DNA of 64,000 nt from Holophagae bacterium. Its GTDB lineage: Bacteria; Acidobacteriota; Holophagae; Acanthopleuribacterales; Acanthopleuribacteraceae. Within the stretch, counting starts at the first letter, position 1; each line of letters starts with the position of its first letter. Where the stretch lies: positions 124,001 to 188,000 of the forward strand of contig JAUIFE010000012.1 of the NCBI GenBank assembly GCA_030429565.1. Direction: 5' to 3'. The position numbers and the translations under genes were made by a program. Of the stretch, positions 1 to 8,884 are shown in pieces. The notes below the pieces were generated by a model. It did not search any database. It saw only the letters and a program-made list of their open reading frames with translations, and was not told where the DNA came from.

Positions 1-534
1 TCAAGAGCCCACCTCGGCAACCAACGCTTATGTGGCACCAGTCAACAGCAACACCGACCCGTTTAGGTCGTGAATGCAACCCCGGAAAAAACCATGACAG
101 CCTGTGTCATGCAGTCGTCTCCAACGTTGCTGCGCTTTTCACCGAAAAAACCAGGGACACGGGACAACGCGGTGAAAAGTCGTGCGTCGCTGTCGGGATG
201 TATTGGGTTGGCAAGCCAACCGGGAACCGTCCCGTGTCGTGATAGATGCATTTTGGGGAGCAAATGTGGAGAAAGTGTGGAGCCGTCTTAATTGACGTTT
301 TTCTGTGACATAAATCACAACCAATGCCGCCTATAGGTTTGATTCATCCGCCAGGTCTCTTGGACACGGATACTTATTCACCAAAAGCCGCCTGATGTGT
401 CAATTCAACCGAACGGGAGCCACGACACGAATGCAGCAGGCTCCTCGGCGACCTCTTGCAAGGCCGCCACGAGAAACATCAACCGAAGTGAGACCTTAAA
501 GTCAGGCCCCACCAACTAAAAAAGCGACCAAAAC
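1..534. other. Gene-free left edge
   Basis: Several 60-75 codon frames overlap here on both strands, but none has a ribosome binding site or a recognisable protein, so I call no gene. The stretch holds one CRP/FNR-like palindrome, listed separately. It may be the upstream region of a leftward gene outside the window. Confidence 0.5.
304..319. promoter_or_regulatory. CRP/FNR-family palindromic site
   Basis: TGTGACATAAATCACA matches the textbook CRP consensus TGTGA-N6-TCACA at all ten conserved positions. The nearest gene inside the window is the 3' end of a leftward gene at 535, so any target is probably a leftward gene beyond base 1 or an unrecognised transcript. No convincing -10/-35 pair was found at a standard class I or II distance. 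Confidence 0.45.
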
Positions 535-906
535 TTAAAGAAAGCGGATGGTGAAGGGATAGCGGAAGACTTTGCCGTTTTTGGCGTCGACGGCGGCCAT
601 GATGACGGCGATAATGACGGCCAGCAACAAGAGAGCCGCAATCGGTAAAATAATGAGAGCACCCAGACCCAGTGTTAACACTGCGACCAGCCAGGCAACA
701 ATGCCGAAGATCACGCCATAAAGGGTGATCGAGATTTGAAAGTTAAGGCTTTCGCGGCCGTGCTCGTCGACGAGTCGCGATTCATCGCGGAAGATCAACC
801 AAATCACCAGCGGCCCCAAAATGTTGCCAAACGGCACGCCCAAGTAACCGCAAAAACTAATCAAATGGCAAAGTACCGCCCAGAGCTGCGCTTTGTCGTT
901 TTCCAT
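535..906 (-). CDS. DUF4870 family membrane protein (copy 1)
   Basis: Small integral membrane protein of about 123 residues with three to four hydrophobic segments. It carries the DUF4870/Tic20-like signature: an N-terminal WAVLCHL helix, a GPLVIWLIFRDES segment, and a GRESLNFQIS segment before two long hydrophobic helices. The start at 906 is preferred over an upstream ATG at 939 because AGGGAGAA lies eight bases before it. The biochemical role of the family is unknown. It is followed upstream (98 bp) by a paralogue on the same strand, so the two are probably a tandem duplication and may be co-transcribed. Confidence 0.85.
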   Translation of the reverse strand: MENDKAQLWAVLCHLISFCGYLGVPFGNILGPLVIWLIFRDESRLVDEHGRESLNFQISITLYGVIFGIVAWLVAVLTLGLGALIILPIAALLLLAVIIAVIMAAVDAKNGKVFRYPFTIRFL

Positions 907-1004
907 TGTGTTCTCCCTTTTTTCTTGGTCGTCCATCAACTAAGACGATTTTCAACGAGAAGTAGGGCCGGCGACAAGCCCAAGACACAATCCATGCCCT
1001 TCGG

Positions 1005-1424
1005 TTAAAAAATCCGAATTGCCCAAGGATAGCGAAAGCGCCGCCCTTTAAAGGCCTCAACGGCCGCGTAAACGACCAAAACACACGCAAAAAGTACCGA
1101 CAACACCAGAACAATCAGGGGCAACATCACGAAGCCAAAGAAGAGGTCACCGGAGAAGTAGCGAGGATCCAAGGCATTCCAACCAACCGACACAACTGCA
1201 ATCACCAGCGCCGCAACCACTAAGCCAACCAGATGAACCATTAACGAAAATTGAAAATTTAGACTTTCACGGCCTTGGTCGTCGACGGCCTCCGATTCCT
1301 TGCGAAAAACCAGCCAAATCACCAGTGGCAATAAAAAATTGCCAAAGGGCACCACACCCAAAAAGCCGACAAAGGTGCTTAGATGACACGCCATTGCCCA
1401 AAAATTTTGCTTTTTTTGATCCAT
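1005..1424 (-). CDS. DUF4870 family membrane protein (copy 2)
   Basis: Paralogue of the downstream gene: it shares the FWAMACHL start helix, the LPLVIWLVFRKES segment, the GRESLNFQFS segment and a C-terminal end rich in R, Y and P (RFRYPWAIRIF against VFRYPFTIRFL). The central loop is about 15 residues longer, with a WNALDPRYFSGD insertion. The start at 1424 follows a purine-rich stretch (GGGGAATAAGG); an in-frame ATG at 1442 is an alternative. Predicted inner-membrane protein of about 139 residues, function unknown. The shared C-terminal YP-IRF motif suggests a conserved cytoplasmic tail. Confidence 0.85.
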   Translation of the reverse strand: MDQKKQNFWAMACHLSTFVGFLGVVPFGNFLLPLVIWLVFRKESEAVDDQGRESLNFQFSLMVHLVGLVVAALVIAVVSVGWNALDPRYFSGDLFFGFVMLPLIVLVLSVLFACVLVVYAAVEAFKGRRFRYPWAIRIF

Positions 1425-1526
1425 TACCTTATTCCCCTTCAATCAGCACAAACCAGGTAGCAGGGCGCCGCCCAACGAAAAAAGGGCCACCCCACGCGGA
1501 GCAGCCCCTGCTTGAACCCAGGACAA

Positions 1527-3014
1527 CTAGCGAACCGGCGGCAATTGGTTCACCAACACAATCAAATCGAGAATATCGATGATGTGGTCGCGGTTTTGAT
1601 CCGGTGCATTTTCATCCGGTCGCCCTCGCCACTTGGTCAGCCAAGGTTGCCACTGAACTTGCGGGCGACGGTAGAACCCAATCAAATCGGCCATCACCGC
1701 CACATTCATCTTTAACGTTTCACGACCCTGCACCAGATTGACGTTTTCAATGGTGTCGGTGGTGCGGTGGTAGGCGGGATACGACGGATAGTCGTTTTCA
1801 ATGACCAGCAGTGAATCAAGACCGGCGTCGAGGTACGGCATGTGGTCGGAACCAAACGGATTGAAACTAACCACGGATCGCAATTCGGTGTAATCAGTGG
1901 CGGCCTGCTCCAACAGATCAACCAGCCATGAAACGCGGCTTCGGGTTTCCAGCAACACATCGAGGTCGGCGTCGCCGGTGTAACCAATCATATCCATGGT
2001 CAATACCGCTTGCACCTTGGAAAGGTCGCCATCGTTGGTCAGGCGCGCGACATGGTCACGACTGCCGTAAAGCCCCTGCTCTTCACCGGAGAAACACATA
2101 AAGAGGATGGTGGATTCAGGTTGCATGGCGGCCAAGATGCGCGCCATTTCCAGAACGCCGGCGGTCCCCGACGCGTTGTCTTCGGCGCCTGGCGCAGCGG
2201 ACGACGTGTTGTTGGAGGTACTGTCGTAGTGACCGCCGATGATGTACCAACGATCCGGTGTCACCGAACCTTCGATGCGCGCGACGACGTTGTGCAGCTC
2301 GGTGCCGTTGCGATCGAAAGGTTCAGTCGTCACGGTCAAACCGTCAATGGCTTGGAATTGCGCCACCAACCAGTCGCGTGCATCGCGAATTTCGCTGCCG
2401 TAGGAGTAGCGGTTCCATTCAGCCAAGGTCGTGACATCACCTAACCAGCGCTCACCGTCGACTTGGTCAACCAACGCTTGGATATCGGGATCAACGGCCC
2501 GCTTGCGTTTTAAGGCGCGGTTGGCGCTTTGGGCGGCGAGCACGCTGTTGGGCTTAAAGTCGTCGAAGTACAGCAGGTGCTTGTGTTCACCATCGTGGTG
2601 GGTTTTGGGCGGTGCACTGCGCAGTTGCAGCAACGCAAAACGACCGCCGCGGCCGAGGATGTGGGCGTCGAGGGCGTCCACATCACGAAAGTGATCGAAA
2701 CGCAAGAAGGTCAATTGATCCTCACGCACAGGAATTTGAGAGAGCACCTCGGTGGGCCGCTGTGATTGCAACTGCTTCAAAACACTGGGTTCGGCTAAAA
2801 CCACCAATTGGCGATCCAACTCGACCCACCAGCGCAGGCCAGGGGTGGCCTTGAGCTGGGCCAAACGTTGTGGGCCAATGCGATCGATGTCGACGCGAGC
2901 GTACCGAGGTGCGGCAGAATCCGGGTCTGAAAATGCCGCAAAAGCCCAAACCGGGCCGATAGCGAGATTGACAGTCACGATCAAAAGATACAGAACTTTT
3001 ACAAAACGATTCAT
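1527..3014 (-). CDS. Secreted M28-family zinc peptidase with dockerin-like tail
   Basis: About 495 residues. A signal peptide (residues 1-26) is followed by a prodomain-like region to about residue 190 and an M28 aminopeptidase-type catalytic domain. Zinc ligands expected for M28 are visible: His in GGHYDST (near 262), Asp in AEDNASG (near 279), the GEEQGL Glu pair (near 311), Asp in LTMDMIGY (near 341) and a late His in AYHRTTD (near 416). The last 30 residues form a single calcium-loop-like repeat, DQNRDHIIDILDLIVLV, preceded by two Trp residues; the same tail type occurs in two other secreted proteins here. The start at 3014 is preferred to the ATG at 3020 because AGGA then sits at a normal distance. 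Likely an extracellular or periplasmic exopeptidase; substrate unknown. Confidence 0.88.
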   Translation of the reverse strand: MNRFVKVLYLLIVTVNLAIGPVWAFAAFSDPDSAAPRYARVDIDRIGPQRLAQLKATPGLRWWVELDRQLVVLAEPSVLKQLQSQRPTEVLSQIPVREDQLTFLRFDHFRDVDALDAHILGRGGRFALLQLRSAPPKTHHDGEHKHLLYFDDFKPNSVLAAQSANRALKRKRAVDPDIQALVDQVDGERWLGDVTTLAEWNRYSYGSEIRDARDWLVAQFQAIDGLTVTTEPFDRNGTELHNVVARIEGSVTPDRWYIIGGHYDSTSNNTSSAAPGAEDNASGTAGVLEMARILAAMQPESTILFMCFSGEEQGLYGSRDHVARLTNDGDLSKVQAVLTMDMIGYTGDADLDVLLETRSRVSWLVDLLEQAATDYTELRSVVSFNPFGSDHMPYLDAGLDSLLVIENDYPSYPAYHRTTDTIENVNLVQGRETLKMNVAVMADLIGFYRRPQVQWQPWLTKWRGRPDENAPDQNRDHIIDILDLIVLVNQLPPVR

Positions 3015-3978
3015 GTCCATTCCTTTCCAAAACGAGGACGAAAGCGAACGCCGGGCGAGATCAGCGTCGATTCATGTTATTCATATTTTCTTGATGTTCC
3101 ATTTTTATTCGCTTTTACTTTATTTCTTGTGCCAAAAGTTAGTCTTATAAAAGGCGCCGGCACGAATACCAACCCAAAAGTTACACAAGTTCGCCGATAC
3201 GTAAAAACGCGTCACTTCAAAAACGGAACCCGATTCATGACAAACCATCTTTTTTTCTCGGCTCTCCAACCAGGCGCGGTCATTTTATTTAAAACCACCA
3301 TTAAATTTCAAGACCGACAACCAAAAAGCAGCAGAAAACCAACAAGACGGATTTTACCAGGATGTTACCTCCCTTTCTGAACAAGCACTCAACAAAGCAA
3401 CCGTAGCAGCAGGCATGTCGACCAACAACTCAATGCAGGATAACAAAAACCGCCCTTCGAAATAAAAATTGGTGATCTGCGCGGTTTTAATCGCAATCTC
3501 AAACATGGTGCGCGTGCCACACAGGCGCAGATCGGCGCGGTGATTTTACCCCGATTTTACGAATTTATAATCATCCTTTGACAATTTGCATCAGATTGCC
3601 GTAAAATCGCGCAATCTTTTCGGGAGTACATCATCGGATTCACGCTGATATCAGCCTTTCCGAACTGCCCAATGGAACAATTCCAATCTTAACGCCTATA
3701 GCCGTCAAGAAACTTTCCGCGCTTAATCAATAACCCGGCCGCGATATCATTCATGGAAAAAGAGAATCAACAACTGTTGGTTTTTCAATTATTTCCTTTC
3801 TATCGGGTTCGGGGATTAGCACACAACTCTGCAATCAACATGCCCTGGGAAGTCACCACGGGGAGAAACCATCGCTATTCGTGTCAGCGAATGGGCTAAT
3901 TTTCTCGCTGCCATGTTCTTCCTTGAATGGCTTTCCGTTGTGGGCGTTCTACACCATCAAAACAGAGGAGGACCCCTC
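3015..3978. other. AT-rich intergenic region
   Basis: No frame here looks coding on either strand. It separates the leftward peptidase from the rightward M36-type protease, so it must contain both promoters. A 9-bp inverted repeat, GATCTGCGC at 3474 and GCGCAGATC at 3525, is separated by 42 bases; its role is unknown. Confidence 0.5.
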
Positions 3979-6903
3979 TTGGTTTATCTGCTCAAGCCTT
4001 TGGCGTCTCGTTGGATTTATTGCCTTCTTTTCGCCTTCTTTACAGTTGCGTCGCTGCAGAGCGGCACACCTTCGGTTACCAAACTGAACGATACCTTTCA
4101 CCAAGACCATCGCCAAACCGCGAAAGTTGTCTTTAACCCTAATTTCAGCATGCCGTCCGTTACGGACGAAGCTGAGCTGGCCCGCACCTACTTGGTGCTG
4201 AACGCCGCGAAGTTCGGTCTTTCCGAAACCTTGGAGAATCTGAGCCTTGAGCGCGTTCAAACCAGTTTGAGCGGCCGTCATTACCGCTTCCAGCAGAAGT
4301 TGGACGGCATTGTGGTGAAAGGCGCGGAGATCATCGTCTCGATTGACCGCAACAGTGGTCAGATCTACCGCATCGCCAACAACACCTTCCCGGTGAAACA
4401 ACACACTAAAGCTCCCGCGATCACGATTAGCCAGGAAGATGCTTACGATATCGCATGGGGCCACCTCAAAGTGCACGGTCCCCTGATCGGTGAGCCCCAA
4501 GTTGAGAAGTATTTCTTGCCTGAAGGCGAGCAATTCCGCTTGGTTTACCGCACCTTGTTGCCGGTTGAAGCCCCGTTCGGCTACTGGGAGCATGTGATTG
4601 ACGGCGTTTCCGGCAAAATCATCAGCCACCGTGATGAGCGCATCACGCGCAAGCCGATCGACATGACGATCAAAGACTACGATGGTTTAATCGAACACCG
4701 CGCCACCGCGTTCAAAACCTATGCAGCGATGCAAGCGGATAAAGCGAAACAAAGCGCACCGGTTAACAAAGCCATGGGTACGGGTTTCGTATTTGATCCC
4801 GATCCTCGCACCACGCTGAACGATGCCACCCTGACGGACACCAGCCCGGCAGCGGACTTTGAGGCCGCTTATTTCAACCGTGCTCTGGCCGACATCACCT
4901 TCGACGAAACCAACTACTCGTTGGTTGGCCCCTGGGCGCAAATCGTTGACCTGGAAGCGCCAAACACCGCACCTTCTACCACGGCCGATGGTAACTGGAC
5001 GGCACGTCGCGGCGACAACGCATTCAACGACGCCATGACCTACTACCACGTCGACATCAACCAGCGTTACATCCAGGCCCTGGGCTTCAGCGGCGACAAT
5101 GGGATTCAGGAACTGTCGATTCGTATTGATACGGACGGCTTCAACGGCGCCGATAACTCCAGCTTCTCACCCTCACTCAACCGTTTGTCCTTTGGTCACG
5201 GTTGCGTTGACGACAACGAAGACGTGGATGTCATCTTGCACGAATACGGCCATGCGATTCACTACGGTATCAACAGCTCCTGGGGCGGCGGTGACGCCGG
5301 TGCCATCGGTGAAGGTTTCGGTGACTACTGGGCGGGTTCTTACAGCTACTCGACCCCGAACGGTCCCACCTTTAACCCCAACTGGGCGTTCTCTTGGGAT
5401 GGTCACAACGATTGCTGGCCAGGCCGTATCATGAACGACATGGGCGCAACGTACGATCACAGCGCAACCTACCCAGCGCACGGCACGGTTGACGGCGTCA
5501 ACGCCGACCAACTGTGGTCAACGCCTCTGTTCCAAGCGTTTTTGACCTTGGTCAACGACCACAGTGTGCCGCGCACTGAAGTCGACACGATCGTGCTTGA
5601 GTCACACTTCGGTTTGGCGAACGGTCCAAAAATGCGCGACCTGGCTACGGCCACGGTTCAAGCGGCCACCCGTTTGTACCCCGACGGCCCGCATGCCGAC
5701 GTCTTCTTCAACAGCTTCCTCAACCACGGCATTCTCGAGATCGCGCGTGCTCAGATGACCAGCAGCACTTGGTCGATCACCTCCGACAATGGCGAAAACG
5801 GCGTTCCCGATCCAGGTGAGGAACCGACCTTCAGCATCACCATCGAAAACGGCGGCACCGCCGGTGCGTCCACCGTCTCCGCGGTTTTGACCTCCAACAC
5901 CGACGGGGTTGAAGTCTTGGTTTCCGACGCGACCTTCGCCGACATGGCGATCGGTGAAACGGCCACTTCCGCAAGCGATTTCCAAATCAGCATTGGTGAT
6001 TTGGTTGAGTGCGGCAGCTTGATCGATTTGACCTTGACCGTCACCTTCGACGACGGCAGTGATCGCGGTATGACCACCGCCGAACTGACCTACCAGTTCC
6101 GCACCGGCCTGCCCCAAGGCTTCACGCAAAACGTCAGTGCCAACACCGACATCCCCGACAACACACCTGCCGGGATCACCTCCACCCTCGAAGTCAGCGG
6201 CGCGACCGGTGTCATTTCCGACCAATTCAACGTCGACATGGACATCGTCCACACCTGGCGTGGTGATTTGATCCTCGATTTGACCTCTCCTGAAGGGACC
6301 ACCGTCCGTTTGCACAACCGTACCGGTTCTTCTGCCGACGACATCATCGGCAACTTCCCCGGCGACTTTGATTCAGCAGAAGCACTCAGTGCTTTTGTTG
6401 GTGAAGACCCCAACGGCACCTGGAGCTTGCTGGTTTCCGACAACGTCGGCCAAGACACCGGCACGCTCAACGGTTGGGCGATTAACGACATCACCGGCTA
6501 CGATTGCCTCAACCCCAACTGTGCGGCAACCGCCACGGCGACCGCAGAACGCAATGCCACCATCTGCGCGGGTTTCCCGATTCAGTTGAACGTTGCCTTC
6601 GACGGCTTGGGTGATAGCCCGGCCATCCAGTGGTCAAACCCTGAATTGTTGGACGATCCTTCTTCAGCGACGCCTTACGCGATCCTTTACGAAACCACCA
6701 CCTTCTTGGTCACCTTGCGCGGTTCCGGCTGTCAAGCCACCGCCGAGGTTACCATCGAAGCAACGCCTGGCTTGGAAGGTTTCTTGCCTTACTGGCAAGC
6801 TGCTGATTACTACGAGCCGGCTGACATGAACAACGATAACGAGAACTCAGTTCTGGATATGGTTCTGTTCGGTAACACCTGCTACGGTAGCCCCGAACTC
6901 TAA
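3979..6903 (+). CDS. Secreted M36/fungalysin-like zinc metalloprotease, P-domain, dockerin-like tail
   Basis: Start chosen at TTG 3979: a very strong AGAGGAGG lies seven bases upstream and the product (974 residues) then begins with a normal signal peptide; an in-frame ATG at 3913 would add 22 non-signal residues. Order: signal peptide; FTP/PepSY-like propeptide (to about 250) including HYRFQQKLDGIVVKGAEI; gluzincin domain with HEYGH near residue 420 and the third ligand Glu in AIGEGFGDYW; a beta-sandwich domain (about 590-700) with NGGTAGASTV; a proprotein-convertase P domain (about 715-845) with HTWRGDLILDLTSPEGT and DPNGTWSLLVSD; a cysteine-containing Ig-like module; and a tail DMNNDNENSVLDMVLFG. 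Probably exported, self-activated by propeptide cleavage, and used for extracellular protein degradation. Confidence 0.9.
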   Translation: MVYLLKPLASRWIYCLLFAFFTVASLQSGTPSVTKLNDTFHQDHRQTAKVVFNPNFSMPSVTDEAELARTYLVLNAAKFGLSETLENLSLERVQTSLSGRHYRFQQKLDGIVVKGAEIIVSIDRNSGQIYRIANNTFPVKQHTKAPAITISQEDAYDIAWGHLKVHGPLIGEPQVEKYFLPEGEQFRLVYRTLLPVEAPFGYWEHVIDGVSGKIISHRDERITRKPIDMTIKDYDGLIEHRATAFKTYAAMQADKAKQSAPVNKAMGTGFVFDPDPRTTLNDATLTDTSPAADFEAAYFNRALADITFDETNYSLVGPWAQIVDLEAPNTAPSTTADGNWTARRGDNAFNDAMTYYHVDINQRYIQALGFSGDNGIQELSIRIDTDGFNGADNSSFSPSLNRLSFGHGCVDDNEDVDVILHEYGHAIHYGINSSWGGGDAGAIGEGFGDYWAGSYSYSTPNGPTFNPNWAFSWDGHNDCWPGRIMNDMGATYDHSATYPAHGTVDGVNADQLWSTPLFQAFLTLVNDHSVPRTEVDTIVLESHFGLANGPKMRDLATATVQAATRLYPDGPHADVFFNSFLNHGILEIARAQMTSSTWSITSDNGENGVPDPGEEPTFSITIENGGTAGASTVSAVLTSNTDGVEVLVSDATFADMAIGETATSASDFQISIGDLVECGSLIDLTLTVTFDDGSDRGMTTAELTYQFRTGLPQGFTQNVSANTDIPDNTPAGITSTLEVSGATGVISDQFNVDMDIVHTWRGDLILDLTSPEGTTVRLHNRTGSSADDIIGNFPGDFDSAEALSAFVGEDPNGTWSLLVSDNVGQDTGTLNGWAINDITGYDCLNPNCAATATATAERNATICAGFPIQLNVAFDGLGDSPAIQWSNPELLDDPSSATPYAILYETTTFLVTLRGSGCQATAEVTIEATPGLEGFLPYWQAADYYEPADMNNDNENSVLDMVLFGNTCYGSPEL

Positions 6904-6923
6904 ACCACAAATGAATTGAACAG

Positions 6924-6955
6924 AAAAGGGCGGCCCTCGGGTCGCCCTTTTTTTT
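6924..6955 (+). terminator. Rho-independent terminator of the M36 protease gene
   Basis: AAAAGGGCG at 6924 pairs with CGCCCTTTT at 6943, followed by a run of T, 20 bases after the stop codon. Confidence 0.9.
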
Positions 6956-7444
6956 GAAAAAAAGGTTCATTACATAATTAAATGATAGGTTCGTTGTAAC
7001 CCGAGCTCACGGCCTGCTTTCCGGAAGAAAACCACCGCAAGGAAACCCGGCGCGACTGCCGTGTTCCCAAGTCACAACGAACCCACAACAAGCGATGTTG
7101 CAACCCCGGTGCCGGCTTGGCGAACGGCAATGTCGCAGCCCAAGCCGGTGATCTAACTCGAGCCGGGCGTCGCCGCAACCCGCACCCCATCAGATGAAAC
7201 CGCTTTTTTCCCATCGGTTTCACAGCGCGTATCCTTCTCGAACACGCGCGCCACCGCCACGCCTTTGCATCCACGCCGGTGACATGGTGTGCCTCCACCA
7301 GATGCAGCGCCGGCACAGCCTTTAAACATTTTTCCCTCAAAAAAACTTTCGACAACGCAGCTCCTGTCCGAAAAGTTGGGTATCCCCTAACTCAACTTCA
7401 AACCAACCTCGCCCAATGTGGGACGGCACAGGAGGGTCACGACC
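6956..7444. other. Intergenic region without recognised gene
   Basis: A 125-codon leftward frame (6978-7355) is arginine- and tryptophan-rich, has no ribosome binding site and resembles nothing known, so I do not call it. The right end must carry the promoter for the gene starting at 7445. Confidence 0.45.
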
Positions 7445-8710
7445 ATGAGTTTGCTGATGACAGCGTTGTTTTTCGCTTGGATGGGCGGTGGATGCGCCAC
7501 CGAATTAAGAATCCATCCCAACACGGTTCACGTTTGTGAAACAGGCACGGCGCGTTTATCGGTCATGGCGACCGGCGAAAGCCTAGGTTATCAATGGTTC
7601 AAAGACGGCGACATGCTGCCGGGAGAAACGGGTTCCGAGTTGCACATCAACGACGTCGACCTCTCCGATGAAGCGCGTTACAACTGTGAAATCAGCGATA
7701 CTTGCGGGGCTCGGATCATGAGTCGCAATGGCTGGCTGTTTGTTTCGCCACCCTATTACCAGCCGAGCCTCCTCAATTCCTGGCGTGAGACAGTGACGGC
7801 CGCCGCGTGTAATGACCCCAACAGCGACGGTGTGCTCGACATTCGTGATCTGATCACCTTAATCGCCAACGATGATCCCGAAGTGTTGTGCCAGGTGGAA
7901 GACACCCAAAATCAATCGGCACTCTTAAGTCACCGTATTTACCGGGCCACGACTGACGACGGTGGTGACAGTTTCACCGCCCAAAACAACTTGCTGCTCG
8001 AAGCCGCCTCGGTACCGGACGCCATCATCGGCCCTGACAATACAACCTGGGTTTATTACGTATCCGGTACCACGGATCAACACGCCATTTGGGTCGCGCG
8101 TCTGGGCGAGGACATGCTGCTCACACCCATTCGCTGTATCACGCTCGACAACGAACTGTTGTTTTCAGCCGTTGATCCCGACATCATCCGCCTACGTGAC
8201 GGCCGTTACCGCTTATTTTTTTATTCAAACTTCGGTCCGCCCATCCCTGGCCAAATTGTGCCCCACTTTATTGAGACGGCGGTTTCCGACGACGGCATTC
8301 ATTTCACCCGCGAGGGCATCATTCTCGAAACAAACGGCGGCACCGACCCCAGTGCACTTCAACACAGTTCTGGGACGTACCTGCTGGCGGTACCGGTCAA
8401 CGATATGAAAATGCAAATCGCCACGGCCGGCAGCGACAACGTTTGGACGGCAACGCTGCAACTGGATACCTCCGGGATTCCCGAAATGGTGGAACGCGAA
8501 AACGGCGATGTGCTGCTGCTCATCGGGCAACCAGGCGGCAACAGCGACCTCAAGCGTTACCTTTCAACGGATAACGGCGCCACTTGGTCCCAACTGAGCA
8601 ATGTGACCCCGGCCGACATCCAGCACAGCCCTCAAGATGTCAATCACCCTGGCATCTTGCGCCGCTCACCCACCGAATGGGACATGTTTTACATTTCCCT
8701 GGCGGAGTGA
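7445..8710 (+). CDS. Secreted Ig-like / beta-propeller protein with internal dockerin-like motif
   Basis: About 421 residues. The ATG at 7445 follows AGGAGGG by eight bases; an in-frame start at 7418 lacks such a site. A short hydrophobic leader ends in GGGC, which could be a poor lipobox, so lipoprotein or simple export are both possible. Residues about 20-95 form an Ig-like domain (YQWFKDGDMLPGE, SDEARYNCEISD) with a cysteine pair. Next comes a dockerin-like repeat, NDPNSDGVLDIRDLITLI, here internal and preceded by a Trp. The C-terminal 260 residues read as a five-bladed propeller of the sialidase/GH43/GH32-like type (DPDIIRLRDGRYRLFFYS, STDNGATWSQLS). Glycan binding or hydrolysis is plausible, but no catalytic residues can be assigned. 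Confidence 0.75.
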   Translation: MSLLMTALFFAWMGGGCATELRIHPNTVHVCETGTARLSVMATGESLGYQWFKDGDMLPGETGSELHINDVDLSDEARYNCEISDTCGARIMSRNGWLFVSPPYYQPSLLNSWRETVTAAACNDPNSDGVLDIRDLITLIANDDPEVLCQVEDTQNQSALLSHRIYRATTDDGGDSFTAQNNLLLEAASVPDAIIGPDNTTWVYYVSGTTDQHAIWVARLGEDMLLTPIRCITLDNELLFSAVDPDIIRLRDGRYRLFFYSNFGPPIPGQIVPHFIETAVSDDGIHFTREGIILETNGGTDPSALQHSSGTYLLAVPVNDMKMQIATAGSDNVWTATLQLDTSGIPEMVERENGDVLLLIGQPGGNSDLKRYLSTDNGATWSQLSNVTPADIQHSPQDVNHPGILRRSPTEWDMFYISLAE

Positions 8711-8884
8711 TTTAGGCACGGCCCCTGGCCAAGCCCATCCCAAAAACACAACCCTTGCGCGTCGTAAAAGGATCGCAAGCTGTCCTGGCATAACGACTTC
8801 TCACTAAAGCAATGAATTTTCGCACCGTTAAGAAATTCATCCACAAGTTAACGGTTCCGGGATTCATCTCAAGGAGTCTTTGCC

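Noticed and set aside
6978..7355. 125-codon leftward frame
   Set aside because: Arg/Trp-rich composition, no ribosome binding site, no family resemblance.
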